Positions 1 to 8,952 of a stretch of DNA of 64,000 nt are shown here, piece by piece. The number at the start of each line of letters is the position of its first letter. Positions within the stretch are counted from its first letter, which is position 1. This DNA comes from Streptomyces sp. ICBB 8177 (GTDB lineage Bacteria; Actinomycetota; Actinomycetes; Streptomycetales; Streptomycetaceae). Under the pieces are notes generated by a model, which saw only the letters and a list, made by a program, of their open reading frames with translations, ran no database searches and was not told where the DNA came from. The position numbers and the translations under genes were made by a program. The DNA is taken from NCBI RefSeq assembly GCF_003144095.1, contig NZ_NSKH01000004.1:290727-354726 (forward strand), given 5' to 3'.

Positions 1-1
1 G

Positions 2-796
2 CCCTCGCTGGTCGTCGCGGCGAGCATCGCGGTGCTGCTGTCCGGGCTGGCCACGGTCGGCACCGTGCAGGACGCCATCACCGGCTACCTGCTGACCGCG
101 ACGTCGAGGGGCGTGGAGATCCTGCTGTCCTCCATCGGCGTGCTGGTCGGTGTGACGATCGCGGTACGTTTCGGTGTGCTGGCGGGGGTGGACGTGCGGG
201 TCACGCCGAACCTCCCGGTACCGCTGCTCAGCCTGCCGACCCGGGTGATCGCCGGGACGCTGGGCGCCGGGGCGGCGGCGGTCGCCAACTACGCACCGGC
301 GCGGGCGGCGCTTGCGGCGGGTGCGGCCGGGGCGGCCGGATCGCTGCTGTACCTGGTGGCGTCGATGTTCGGGGCGAGCACGGTCGCGGCGTCGTTCGCC
401 GCCGCGCTCGGCATCGGGCTGGCCGGGGCGCTGTGTGCCCGCAGCCTTCGGGTGCCGCCGCTGGTCATCGTGATGGCGGGGATCTTCCCTCTGGTGCCGG
501 GGCTCTCGTTGTACCGCGGCTTCGTCGACCTGAGCACCGGCCTGTACACGCCGGGCGTGGCCTCGCTGGTGACGGCAAGCGGGATCGCGCTGGCGCTCGG
601 CGGCGGCGTGGTGCTGGGCCCGTTGCTCGCGCCCACGTTGCGGCGCGAGTTGGGCCATCTGCGCAGCCGGCGCACCGCCCGCGGTCACCGCTGGCGCCAC
701 GGGCACGCGCACCGGCTGCCCGCGCTGGCCGGAGTCGAGACGAGCCCGGCGGGCGGCGACCCGGGCACGGGCACGGGTCAGGCGGTGCAGGGGTAG
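2..796 (+). CDS. Threonine/serine exporter family (ThrE-like), 3' part
   Basis: The reading frame is already open at the left edge, so the N-terminus lies outside the window. The visible ~264 residues form a run of hydrophobic helices with Gly/Ala-rich turns and the segment MAGIFPLVPGLSLYRG, which is typical of the membrane half of ThrE-type amino-acid exporters (ThrE/DUF3815 family). The last ~50 residues are an Arg/His-rich cytoplasmic tail. Known members export threonine or serine with proton exchange; the substrate here is inferred. The gene converges on the DD-peptidase gene and both share a strong hairpin. Confidence 0.8.
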   Translation, partial: PSLVVAASIAVLLSGLATVGTVQDAITGYLLTATSRGVEILLSSIGVLVGVTIAVRFGVLAGVDVRVTPNLPVPLLSLPTRVIAGTLGAGAAAVANYAPARAALAAGAAGAAGSLLYLVASMFGASTVAASFAAALGIGLAGALCARSLRVPPLVIVMAGIFPLVPGLSLYRGFVDLSTGLYTPGVASLVTASGIALALGGGVVLGPLLAPTLRRELGHLRSRRTARGHRWRHGHAHRLPALAGVETSPAGGDPGTGTGQAVQG

Positions 797-890
797 GCGT
801 GCCTCTTCCCCGGCCACCCAGGTCTGCCTCTCGCCCGGCCGCCTGCGTGTGTCTCTCGACCTGGCCGCCTTCGCCCGCGCGAGCGTGTCC

Positions 891-929
891 GTGCGCCCGG
901 CCGCCGGTGTTCGCGGCGGCCGGGCGCAC
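891..929. terminator. Bidirectional hairpin terminator between thrE-like and DD-peptidase genes
   Basis: A perfect 15-bp inverted repeat (891-905 with 915-929, 9-nt loop) lies between two convergent genes. There is no T-tract, as is common for actinobacterial terminators. Confidence 0.85.
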
Positions 930-940
930 GGTGTGTCGTC

Positions 941-1915
941 CTAGCGGCTGAAGCCGTAGTTCAGCAGCTTCTCCGCGTCCGTGGTGCGGGTGGCCTCCGT
1001 CGTGGAGTCCAGCACCGCCCCGATGAGCGTCCTGCCGTCGCGTACGGCCGCGAAGACCAGGCAGTACCCGGCTTCCGGACCCGAGCCGGTCTTGACTCCG
1101 ATGGTGCCGGGGTAGGCCGTGAGCAGGTTGTCGGTGTTGCTCCAGTCCATGTAGCGGTAGCCGCCCGACTTCGTGGTGACCGTCTGACGGGTCGCCTTGG
1201 TGTCCACGATGGCGCGGAACGTGCTGTAGCGCATCGCGCTCGCCGCGAGCACGGACAGGTCGTGCGGCGTGGAGTAGTTGGCGCCGTTGCCTATGCCGTC
1301 GAACGAGTCGAAGTGGGTGTCGCGCAGTCCGAGGCTCTTGGCGGTGGCGTTCATCCGCGCGATGAACGACGCCACGCGCGCGGCCCGTGTGGTGCCGCTG
1401 CCGAAAGTGTCGGCGAGGGCGTAGGCGGCGTCGCAGCCCGAGGGCAGCAGCATGCCGTACAGCAGTTGGCGGACGGTGACCTTGTCGCCGACGATCAGGT
1501 GGGCGGACGAGGCGTTCTTGGCGACGATGTAGTCGCTGTAGGCCTTCTGGATCGTCACCTTGGCGTTCAGGTCGAGGTTCTTGCCGGCGAGCACCACCCG
1601 GGCCGTCATGATCTTCGTGGTGGAACCGGTGGAGCGACGGGTGTCGGCGGCCTTGGCGAACAGGGCCCGGCCCGTGGCGTCGTTCATCACGTAGCCGCCC
1701 TTCGCCACGATGGAGGGCGCCTTCGCGGTCGCGGGCTTCGCCACCGCGACCTTCCTCACTACTGCCTTCGCCGGGACGGACCGAATCGGCGTCGCTCGCG
1801 CCGGTGCGGCTTGCGCCGAGGTGGCGAGCGTACCGCTGATCAGGACGGCGCCCGAGGTCAGGGCGACCGCGCAGCCGCGGCGCAGGCGTTGGGGCGGGCT
1901 GGCCTTCATGGGCAT
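941..1915 (-). CDS. D-alanyl-D-alanine carboxypeptidase/transpeptidase, Streptomyces K15-like (peptidase S11)
   Basis: This 324-residue exported penicillin-binding enzyme trims or cross-links peptidoglycan peptides outside the membrane. The start at 1915 is chosen because AGGAGG sits 11 nt upstream; a signal peptide ending near ATSAQA follows, then an Ala/Lys-rich linker. The serine-peptidase motifs are all visible: SxxK at S98-T-T-K101, the second motif as S159-G-C161, and KTG at 275-277. Most S11 enzymes have S-x-N at the second motif. Ser-Gly-Cys is the known variant of the Streptomyces K15 DD-transpeptidase, so transpeptidation is a real possibility. It is monocistronic and converges on the thrE-like gene. 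Confidence 0.92.
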   Translation of the reverse strand: MPMKASPPQRLRRGCAVALTSGAVLISGTLATSAQAAPARATPIRSVPAKAVVRKVAVAKPATAKAPSIVAKGGYVMNDATGRALFAKAADTRRSTGSTTKIMTARVVLAGKNLDLNAKVTIQKAYSDYIVAKNASSAHLIVGDKVTVRQLLYGMLLPSGCDAAYALADTFGSGTTRAARVASFIARMNATAKSLGLRDTHFDSFDGIGNGANYSTPHDLSVLAASAMRYSTFRAIVDTKATRQTVTTKSGGYRYMDWSNTDNLLTAYPGTIGVKTGSGPEAGYCLVFAAVRDGRTLIGAVLDSTTEATRTTDAEKLLNYGFSR

Positions 1916-2133
1916 GGGGACTCCAACCTCCTGTGGACAAGGGCCGCTTGGGACGTGCGGCGCACGTACCCACGATGCACGAGAAGGCGGCGCGGTGCGG
2001 CTCTCCGGGAAGATCCCGCCCCAAAGGGTCACGCGTGCGTTTCCGTACGGCTGCCGGACGTGGCGGAGGACGCACCCGCACCGCACCGCACGCCCTCAGG
2101 CGACCGCCACGCCCGCGGGCTACCGGCGCGCCC

Positions 2134-3084
2134 TCAGGCGGCGGGCGCGTCCTCGGCGGCGGGCGTCGTCGCGGGTACGCCCACGGCTGCCGCGGCGGGC
2201 ACCGGTGCGCCACGCCGAAGGAACGGCACGCTGCCGGGGCGCAGCATGCCGACGGCGATGCCCACGACCACCAGCGCGGCGGCGAACGACGTCGTCAGCG
2301 TCATCCGCTCCCCCTGGAAGACCCAGGCGGCGGCGAGCCCGAAGACCGGTACGAGGAGCGAGAACGGGGCGACGGTGGGCGAGTCGTAGGTGCGCAGCAG
2401 GAAGCCCCACACGCCGAAGCCGAAGAGGGTCGCGCCCCATGCCACGTAAAGGGCGGCGCCGGCCCCGCCCCAGGAGATGTCGCGCAGCGCGGTGATGTCC
2501 TTGTGCCAGCCCTCGTACGGGACGGAGATCAGCGCCAGCGGAATGGGCGGGACCACGCTCACCCAGACCATGAAGCGGAACATGTCCGGCGGACTCGCCT
2601 TGCGCATCGCGATGTTGGAGACGCCCCAGAACGCGGCGGCGGCGACCACCATCAGGAACGGGCCGAGCGGTCCCGCCGCACCGGAATCCGTTCCGGCCAC
2701 CACGATTCCCGCGGTCGCCATCACCATTCCGGCCACCTGCGCCCTGCGCGGCCTCTCGCGCAGCAGCAACGCCGCGAACAACAGGGTGAACACCGCCTGC
2801 CCCTGGAGCACCAGAGAGGCCATTCCGGAGGGCATTCCGGAGTCCATTCCCATGAAAAGGAATCCGAACTTCAGCACGCCGAGCGCGATTCCCACCGCGA
2901 GCACCCAGCGCCAGGCCACCCGGGGCCGCCCCACGAAGAACACGGCGGGCACAGCGGCGAGAGTGAAGCGCACGGCGGAGAACAGCAGCGGAGGGAAGTC
3001 GCTCAGTCCTACGTCGATGACGACGAAGTTCACGCCCCACACAGCAGCCACCACAACAGCGAGAGCGACATGGGCGGGCTTCAT
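2134..3084 (-). CDS. EamA/DMT-family transporter
   Basis: This 316-residue inner-membrane protein has about ten hydrophobic helices in two EamA repeats; each contains a WGV-type stretch near the start (AVWGVNF and AFWGVSN). The family exports amino acids and other metabolites (RhaT, YdcZ and EamA relatives); no substrate can be read from sequence. The start at 3084 is preferred over upstream options because AGGAAGG precedes it and the first helix begins at once. It is divergent from a LysR gene 104 bp away, a common pairing in which the regulator controls the exporter. The tail is Ala/Pro-rich. Confidence 0.88.
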   Translation of the reverse strand: MKPAHVALAVVVAAVWGVNFVVIDVGLSDFPPLLFSAVRFTLAAVPAVFFVGRPRVAWRWVLAVGIALGVLKFGFLFMGMDSGMPSGMASLVLQGQAVFTLLFAALLLRERPRRAQVAGMVMATAGIVVAGTDSGAAGPLGPFLMVVAAAAFWGVSNIAMRKASPPDMFRFMVWVSVVPPIPLALISVPYEGWHKDITALRDISWGGAGAALYVAWGATLFGFGVWGFLLRTYDSPTVAPFSLLVPVFGLAAAWVFQGERMTLTTSFAAALVVVGIAVGMLRPGSVPFLRRGAPVPAAAAVGVPATTPAAEDAPAA

Positions 3085-3134
3085 ACGGGACCTTCCTGAG
3101 CGCGCTTCACATGCGTGGACCATGAAATCAACAC

Positions 3135-3176
3135 CCGGGACGTCCCGGCCAGCGACCATCCCTGAAGGGCGGGGAT
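3135..3176. promoter_or_regulatory. Divergent promoter region with two palindromes, candidate LysR operator
   Basis: Between the EamA and LysR starts there is a perfect 14-bp palindrome CCGGGACGTCCCGG (3135-3148) and a second inverted repeat ATCCC-N9-GGGAT (3158-3176). Spacing and position fit LysR-type recognition, but which one is bound is inference. Confidence 0.45.
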
Positions 3177-3188
3177 TAGCATGGCTTC

Positions 3189-4214
3189 ATGCTCGATCTC
3201 AGCCGGCTCAGCGCCCTGAAGGCCATCGCGGAGCACGGCTCCATGGCCCGCGCCGCCGGCGCCTTGGGCTACACCCCCTCGGCCGTCTCCCAGCAGATCG
3301 CCAAGCTGGAGCGCGAGGTGCGCACCGAGCTGCTGGAACGCAAGGGCAGTGGGGCGGAGTTGACGCCGGCCGCCTGGTTGCTGGTGGAGGCGGCCGATCA
3401 GGTCGCGGCCGTGCTGGAGCGCGCGCAGGCGCGGCTGGAGGACAGCCGGGGCGTGCCGACCGGCCGGTTGGTGCTAGCGGCGTTCCCCACCGCGTGCCGC
3501 GGCTTCGTCGCCGCCGCCGTCGCGGAGCTGTCCGGGCGGTACGCCGAACTGGACTGCCGCCTGGTCGAGTTGGACCCCAGCCGCTCGACCGCCCACGTGG
3601 TCAGGGGCGAGGCGGACGTCGCCGTGGTCCACGACTGGCACAACACCCCCCTGGTGCTGCCCGGGTCGCTGTCCGTCTCGCCGCTCGGTGAGGACGTCGC
3701 CGACGTGGTGCTGCCCGCCGGGCATCCACTGGCGGACCGGGAGACCCTGACACCCTCGGACCTGGTGGGTGAGCGGTGGATCAGCCAGGGTCCCGGCGCG
3801 ATGTGCCACGAGTGGCTGACCCGAACCTTCGCCGGCTGCGGCGCGCGGCCGGACATCGCCTACCAGGTGGAGGAGCACGAGTCGCAAGTGGCGCTGCTCG
3901 CGGCCGGGTTGGGAGTGGCGGTGTTGCCGCGACTCGGTCGCCGGCCGCTGCCCGCCGGGATCCGCGCGGTGCCGATGCGTCCGGCGCCGTCGCGCCAGGT
4001 GTCCGTCACGTGGCGTGGGCAGGCCGAACGGCGGCCCGCCGTGCGCGCGGTGCTCGACGCCTTGCGTCGCCATTGGGGCGCCGCGACCTCGCCCCAAGCC
4101 CCTTCCTTCGATGCGGAAACCGGGCGGCCGGTGAACCGCGCGCATTCGGCCAACCCGGTATCAGCCAAACCGCACGGGGCGGTTGACACCGTCCCGCCCG
4201 CTCCTGGAGATTGA
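3189..4214 (+). CDS. LysR-family transcriptional regulator
   Basis: The N-terminal ~60 residues are a winged helix-turn-helix with the family signature AAGALGYTPSAVSQQIAKLE. The remainder is a periplasmic-binding-protein-like effector domain ending near residue 300, followed by a ~40-residue disordered tail that many relatives lack. LysR proteins bind the promoter between themselves and a divergent target, here the EamA exporter, and respond to a small ligand. The natural inference is that it senses the exported metabolite. The ligand is unknown. Confidence 0.9.
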   Translation: MLDLSRLSALKAIAEHGSMARAAGALGYTPSAVSQQIAKLEREVRTELLERKGSGAELTPAAWLLVEAADQVAAVLERAQARLEDSRGVPTGRLVLAAFPTACRGFVAAAVAELSGRYAELDCRLVELDPSRSTAHVVRGEADVAVVHDWHNTPLVLPGSLSVSPLGEDVADVVLPAGHPLADRETLTPSDLVGERWISQGPGAMCHEWLTRTFAGCGARPDIAYQVEEHESQVALLAAGLGVAVLPRLGRRPLPAGIRAVPMRPAPSRQVSVTWRGQAERRPAVRAVLDALRRHWGAATSPQAPSFDAETGRPVNRAHSANPVSAKPHGAVDTVPPAPGD

Positions 4215-4569
4215 AGCGCGAGCCCCGGGTGGTAGGCGGGGCCGGGGGAATCTCGACGGGGGGCCGCATCGCTCATGTCCTTTTCTCGCGACCGACGTTT
4301 CGCGTGTTGTCGCGGATAGTCCCGCCTGCCGTGGACCGGTCCGCGCTCTTGTAGCGTCTTTGCGCAGTTGAACAGCCGCGGCGACGGTTCCCCGGTGTGT
4401 CGTCGTCCGACGGCCGAAGGGGATCGTTCCGCTTTTCCACGGGCTGGGCCGCCGAAAGCACGGCGACGTCCGCCATGCCCGAAACGACGCGAATCTCCGG
4501 TGTCCGTCCGTGATGGGCACCGTGATGCCCGACACCAGACATCCGCCTTTCCGAAAGGGTCACCCCACC
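4215..4569. other. Intergenic region upstream of the five-gene cassette; no gene seen
   Basis: These 355 bp separate the LysR gene from the PP-loop gene on the same strand. I find no convincing coding frame or RNA gene. A TAGCGT hexamer near 4352 could be a -10 element but has no good -35 partner. The cassette promoter should lie here. Confidence 0.4.
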
Positions 4570-6102
4570 ATGCCTTCTGCCGTGTCATCACCCGGCGTTT
4601 CCGCGGATATCAGTGAACTGCGCTCCAGCGCGCTGCGTGAGTTACGCGCCGTGCTGTCCACGCAGAACTACGAGGGCGCCGTGCGCTGCGCGATGCGGCT
4701 GCACGACGCGCTGCCCGACGACCGGCCGCTGGGCAGCAGCGTCGTGCTGGTCGCGTACGGCGGCGGCAAGGACAGCTCCTACACCCTCACGTTCGTGCGG
4801 GCCATGCAGCTGGTCCTCTTCCAGCTGCACGGCACCACCTTCCGGATGCGGGTGGCGACCAACCGGCACGCGGGCATGCCGCGGACGGTGATGGAGAACA
4901 TCGACCGCGTCTACGGTGCGCTGCGCCTGGCCGAGGACCCCGCCTGCGAGCTGCTGCTCATCGACGGCCGCCGGGTGCGCCCCTTCGACGTGGACGTGCC
5001 GCAGGACACGGACGTGGTGGAGCGCAACCGGGTCGACATCCTGATGACCGGCCACCGCACGGCCGCCGACGCCCGGCCCACGTTCTGCAACGCCTGCAAC
5101 CTCAGCATGGTCAACTCCTTCGGCCTGGCGGCCGGACACGACGGCGGCGTCGACCTGATCATCACCGGGGACTCCCAGCGCGAGCAGCGCGACTACTACC
5201 TGTGGGTGTCCCGGCTGGCCAAGCGCTTCGGCCTCCAGCCTCCCCGCGACCAGCGCTCCGGCTTCAAGGGCTTCCTGACCGCGCTGGACAACATCTCGCA
5301 GGCCTACTTCGCCGACATCCACGGCTCCGACGCCTCCGGTGTGATCGCGGACCACGCCATCACCACCGACGTGCGCGAGGGCCTGCGGTTCTTCTCCATC
5401 TACGACGACACCGCCTACGCCTCCGGTGACCACTGGGAGCTGCTGACGGAGTACCTCGGCTTCCGCTTCGACGACATCGCCTTCAGTTTCACCGAGTCCG
5501 ACTGCGGCAACCCCGCGCTCATGGCGCACCTGCGCGCGCTCAAGTGCGAGCGCCGCTACGGCCGCACCTACGCGGACGGGCTCGACGAATACGTGCGGTT
5601 CGCCATCTCGCTGATGGGCAAGAAGGAGTTCCCGCCGCAGCTGGTGGACGTGATGCGCGAGCGGTACGAGGGCTCCGCCGACCGCATGCGGGGCGCCATG
5701 GACGCGTACGCGCTGGACGCCTACGGTCTCACCGAGGAGCAGTTGGTGGCCATGGTGTACGCGCCGTTCACCGAGAAGGGCGCGGGCCTGGAGGAGTATC
5801 TGCGCGCCGAGCAGCCCGACCTGGCCGAGGCCGCGCCTCGGATGCACGCGCTGCTCGACGGTGCCGAGGGGGACGAGGGCGACGCGGACCTGAGCCGCCG
5901 CCTGGAGTCGGCGACCGGCCTGACGCTCGGTCAACTCCGTGTGCTGTACCGGGGTTCGCTGCGTGTCACGTCGGCGACGGCCGGCGCGGACCAGGGCGAG
6001 CTGATCGACTCGATCCTGGAGGGCGACCCGCACAAGGAGGTCATCTCCACCCGCCACTCCGCGGACGGACCGCTGGTGCCCGAGCTGCTGTCCGGCCGGT
6101 GA
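4570..6102 (+). CDS. PP-loop ATPase-like protein, first gene of an unassigned biosynthetic cassette
   Basis: This ~510-residue protein carries a PP-loop nucleotide-binding motif GGGKDSS at residues 64-70 (the family motif is SGGxDS), then a Cys pair at C173-N-A-C176 and a conserved-looking TGDSQRE at 199-205. PP-loop enzymes adenylate a carbonyl, carboxylate or amide so that ammonia or sulfur can attack; the Cys pair recalls sugar amidotransferases of the WbpG type and thiolases of the TtuA/Ncs6 type. The C-terminal ~250 residues are helical and I do not recognise them. The start at 4570 has AAGGG about 9 nt upstream; in-frame ATGs at 4510, 4513 and 4525 are possible. Its substrate is unknown. 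The next gene begins 3 nt after its stop. Confidence 0.75.
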   Translation: MPSAVSSPGVSADISELRSSALRELRAVLSTQNYEGAVRCAMRLHDALPDDRPLGSSVVLVAYGGGKDSSYTLTFVRAMQLVLFQLHGTTFRMRVATNRHAGMPRTVMENIDRVYGALRLAEDPACELLLIDGRRVRPFDVDVPQDTDVVERNRVDILMTGHRTAADARPTFCNACNLSMVNSFGLAAGHDGGVDLIITGDSQREQRDYYLWVSRLAKRFGLQPPRDQRSGFKGFLTALDNISQAYFADIHGSDASGVIADHAITTDVREGLRFFSIYDDTAYASGDHWELLTEYLGFRFDDIAFSFTESDCGNPALMAHLRALKCERRYGRTYADGLDEYVRFAISLMGKKEFPPQLVDVMRERYEGSADRMRGAMDAYALDAYGLTEEQLVAMVYAPFTEKGAGLEEYLRAEQPDLAEAAPRMHALLDGAEGDEGDADLSRRLESATGLTLGQLRVLYRGSLRVTSATAGADQGELIDSILEGDPHKEVISTRHSADGPLVPELLSGR

Positions 6103-6105
6103 CAC

Positions 6106-7392
6106 GTGACACCTACTGGCAAGGACTTCGCACGGCGCGCCGGGGACGACTTCGTCCAGCTCGGCGCGACCCGGGACGGGCTCGACCCGTACCTGGACCA
6201 GGCGCGCGACCGCGGCATGCGGGCGGTGCTCGTGGAGACGCCCGCGTACCTGCGCTGGCGCAGGATGCTGGGTCGCAGGCCCTTCGACCTGGAAGTCGCG
6301 GTCGAGCGGCCGCAGGACGAGAGCGCCGTCACGGCGGCGCTGGCCGCTGCGGGGGTGGCGCCCCGGCTGGTGCTCACCGGCTTCGAACGGTATGTGTACG
6401 CCGGGTTCGCGGTGGCCCGCGCGGTCGGCGCGGCACCGTGGCCCGCGGTGGGCGAGGCGTTCCGCCCGCCGGACAAGCGTGAGCAGCGCGAGGCCCTGCG
6501 CGCCGCCGGTGCCGTGGTCGCCCAGCCCCGGTTCGCCGTCCTCACCCCCGACGGCCCACCGGACGACCTCGGCTACCCGCAGGTGGTCAAGCCCTCGGAC
6601 GGCGGCGGTGGCCTCGGGGTCGTGCTGGTGGACGACCCGGAACAGCGGGCGCACGCGGCGGACTTGGTCCGCGGCATGCGCAACTACGGTGGCGGCGCGT
6701 TCGGTTCGGTCCTGGCGGAGGAGTTCGTCAAGGGCCCTGAGTTGTCCGTGCAGGGCGTCGCGCACGACGGGCGGCCCCATCTGCTCAGTGTCTGCGAGAA
6801 GCTGACCACGCTGGAGGAGGTGCCGGACGCCCCCGGGCTGTCCGGCTTCCGGGAAGTCGGCCACCTCGCCCGGCACGGTGACACCGCGGAGGAGGGGCTG
6901 CGCGAGATGACCGCCCGCTGCCTGGACGCGGTCGGCTACCGCGAGGGCCCCTTCCACGTGGACGTCATCCAGGGCGAGGCCGGACCGGTCTTCGTGGAGA
7001 TGGGGTTCAGGCTCTCCGGCGGCGGTCTGGTGGGCCTGGTGGAACGCGCGACCGGCGACTCGTGGGCGGAGGCGGTCTTCGCCGTCCACCTCGACGGCCG
7101 CCCGCCCGTCCTCTCCCCCGCCCGGGAACGTGCCGTCGGCCAGATCGCGGCGGTGTCCCGGCGGGAGCTGGAGGCAGGCGACGAACTGGCCGCGCGCGGC
7201 CACGAGGTCGAGGTGCTGCGCGCGGCGCCGCCGCCCGGCACCAGGGCGCTGTCGGCGGCCGACCGCGAGGTGCTCGCCTCCGACCTGGCCCGGCACACCG
7301 GCTCGCTCGGGCGGGTGGTCGTCGCGGGCGAGAGCTGCGCCCACGTCCAGTCGCTCCTGCGGCCGATCGTCTCCCCACGACTGCGAGGTTGA
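6106..7392 (+). CDS. ATP-grasp domain ligase
   Basis: A 428-residue protein starting with GTG, 3 nt after the PP-loop gene. The ATP-grasp core is visible: a lysine strand YPQVVKPSDGGGGLGVV near residues 159-175, an EEFVKGPELSV hinge segment near 205, and the metal-binding segment VFVEMGFRLSGGG near 290. This is the carboxylate-amine ligase fold of BacD, carnosine synthase and carbamoyl phosphate synthetase: a carboxylate becomes an acyl phosphate that an amine attacks. The usual E-x-N-x-R metal site reads E-M-G-F-R, so the Asn is not conserved. The expected product is an amide or dipeptide, but the substrates are unknown. Confidence 0.85.
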   Translation: MTPTGKDFARRAGDDFVQLGATRDGLDPYLDQARDRGMRAVLVETPAYLRWRRMLGRRPFDLEVAVERPQDESAVTAALAAAGVAPRLVLTGFERYVYAGFAVARAVGAAPWPAVGEAFRPPDKREQREALRAAGAVVAQPRFAVLTPDGPPDDLGYPQVVKPSDGGGGLGVVLVDDPEQRAHAADLVRGMRNYGGGAFGSVLAEEFVKGPELSVQGVAHDGRPHLLSVCEKLTTLEEVPDAPGLSGFREVGHLARHGDTAEEGLREMTARCLDAVGYREGPFHVDVIQGEAGPVFVEMGFRLSGGGLVGLVERATGDSWAEAVFAVHLDGRPPVLSPARERAVGQIAAVSRRELEAGDELAARGHEVEVLRAAPPPGTRALSAADREVLASDLARHTGSLGRVVVAGESCAHVQSLLRPIVSPRLRG

Positions 7393-7399
7393 CCCCCAC

Positions 7400-8131
7400 A
7401 TGTGCCGACTCATCCTGGCCACCGGGCGGTTCGACGCGGGCGACATCCTGGACGCCGCCGTCGACATGAGCTGCGGCCGCACCGCCGACCACGACGGCCC
7501 GACGAACGTCCACCCCAACGGCTGGGGGGCGGTGTGGCGGCAGCACGACGCGCCGCACGGCATCGCCGTCCACCGCGACGTCCGACCGCTGGGCGAGAGC
7601 GCCGAGGACTCCCCGATCAGGGGGGTGGAGACGGACTTCCTCGCCGTCCACGCCCGGCACGCCACCCTGCCGCGCAACCAGGGCCTGCGCTGCACCCATC
7701 CGCTGGAGCGCGGCGGCGAGTACCCGTGGTACTTCATGCACAACGGGTTCCTGCCCACCGTCCACCAACTGCTGGGGATGGCGGAGTCGGAGTTCGACTC
7801 CGGCGAGTACTTCGACTACATCGTGCCACAGGGTGTTCAGGAGCTTGACGAGGCGTCAACTCTACGTCGACTGGCGGCCATTCCACCCGGTGGCAGCTCC
7901 GGCAACGCCATCGCGGTCAACCCGGACCACGCCTACGTCATCCACTGGACGACCCCGGGCACCGCGGCGCAGCGCTACTTCCGCATGCACACCGTCACCA
8001 CCGAGCGGTTCCGGGTCGTCGCCTCCGAGGTGGTCCCGTCGCTGGCGCCGCCCGAGCGGTGGCAGCCGCTCGAACCCGGCCTCGTGCTGCGCGTCCCGCT
8101 CGCACCCGCCACCGACCCCGTACTCTCGTGA
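7400..8131 (+). CDS. Class II (Ntn-type) glutamine amidotransferase
   Basis: A 243-residue protein that begins Met-Cys, so removal of Met exposes the catalytic N-terminal Cys of Ntn glutaminases. Further class II features are NGWGAVW near residue 41, the VHARHAT strand and FMHNGFL. It releases ammonia from glutamine; EgtC and the N-terminal half of asparagine synthetase B are relatives. No synthetase domain is attached, so the acceptor enzyme should be a partner, and the PP-loop and ATP-grasp proteins encoded just upstream are the obvious candidates. PP-loop plus class II glutaminase on separate chains amounts to a split AsnB-like arrangement. It begins 7 nt after the ATP-grasp stop. Confidence 0.85.
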   Translation: MCRLILATGRFDAGDILDAAVDMSCGRTADHDGPTNVHPNGWGAVWRQHDAPHGIAVHRDVRPLGESAEDSPIRGVETDFLAVHARHATLPRNQGLRCTHPLERGGEYPWYFMHNGFLPTVHQLLGMAESEFDSGEYFDYIVPQGVQELDEASTLRRLAAIPPGGSSGNAIAVNPDHAYVIHWTTPGTAAQRYFRMHTVTTERFRVVASEVVPSLAPPERWQPLEPGLVLRVPLAPATDPVLS

Positions 8132-8142
8132 AGGAGAACACC

Positions 8143-8952
8143 ATGGCGTCCGCCGAAACGTGGACCCGTGTCGTCGTCGACGACGCGGCCGTCAACCGCC
8201 CCGACCCCGCGCTCCTGGGCCGGCTGGCCCATGGCGAGACCGCCGTGGTCGTCCTGCGCGGCCTGCTGCCCGCCGAGGCGTTCGCGGTCAACCGCGACCG
8301 GATCGGCAAGCTGCTGGCCAACGCGTCCACCACGCAGTACGTCAACGGCGCGCTGACCACGGTCGGCCCCTACCTGGCGAAGTACCTGGACCGGGTCGAG
8401 GAGTACTACCCGGACGCGGAGGCCGCCATGGCGATGCTCGCCGGGGTGGACTTCGACCTGGACGCCCAGGTGCGCGGCGCGCTGCGGGAGGCGTTCTCCT
8501 TGCGTTCGCTGGAGCCGGCCGCCGAGCCGGACGGGCGCCGCTACTCCCCCTCGGTGGTGCGCATCCACGCGGACGGCGTGCGCAACCCGCTGCACAACGA
8601 CAACATCATGCGCGACGCGGCCGGGAGCGGGATCGTCCTCGCCGACCAGGCCTTCCAACTAAGCTGCGTGGTGTGCCTCCAGGAGTGCGACGAGGGCGGC
8701 GAGTTGCGCATGTACCAGAAGGAGTGGAAGCCGGTGGACGAGGTGCACAAGATCCCCGGCGGCCTCGGTTACGACGAGGCCGTGGTGGAAGGCGTGGCGT
8801 GCCACGAATTCAAGCCGCGCACCGGGGACGTGTATCTGATAAACCCCACCCGCTATCACTCCATCGAGCGCGTGCACGGCTCGGACCGGCTCACCATGGG
8901 ATTCTTCCTCGGCCTGGACGAGGGACTCGAAAAGGCGGTGGTATGGGGATGA
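8143..8952 (+). CDS. Fe(II)/2-oxoglutarate-dependent oxygenase
   Basis: A 269-residue protein with the iron triad of the family: H151-N-D153 (the HxD motif), a distal His in YHSIERVH (H239 or H245), and R249, which would bind the 2-oxoglutarate carboxylate. Asp at the second position means hydroxylation or desaturation chemistry rather than halogenation, since halogenases have Gly or Ala there. AAGGAG lies 7 nt before the ATG at 8143, and the gene starts 11 nt after the amidotransferase stop. It probably hydroxylates an amino-acid-derived intermediate of the cassette; the substrate is not known. Confidence 0.85.
   Translation: MASAETWTRVVVDDAAVNRPDPALLGRLAHGETAVVVLRGLLPAEAFAVNRDRIGKLLANASTTQYVNGALTTVGPYLAKYLDRVEEYYPDAEAAMAMLAGVDFDLDAQVRGALREAFSLRSLEPAAEPDGRRYSPSVVRIHADGVRNPLHNDNIMRDAAGSGIVLADQAFQLSCVVCLQECDEGGELRMYQKEWKPVDEVHKIPGGLGYDEAVVEGVACHEFKPRTGDVYLINPTRYHSIERVHGSDRLTMGFFLGLDEGLEKAVVWG

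Noticed and set aside
4270-4380. Possible tRNA-like stretch with several small inverted repeats
   Set aside because: No cloverleaf with a T-loop consensus and no acceptor stem could be drawn.
4642-7758. Very long minus-strand open frame antisense to the PP-loop, ATP-grasp and amidotransferase genes
   Set aside because: Same GC artefact; composition is biased and no motif is present, whereas the plus-strand genes have conserved active sites and ribosome binding sites.
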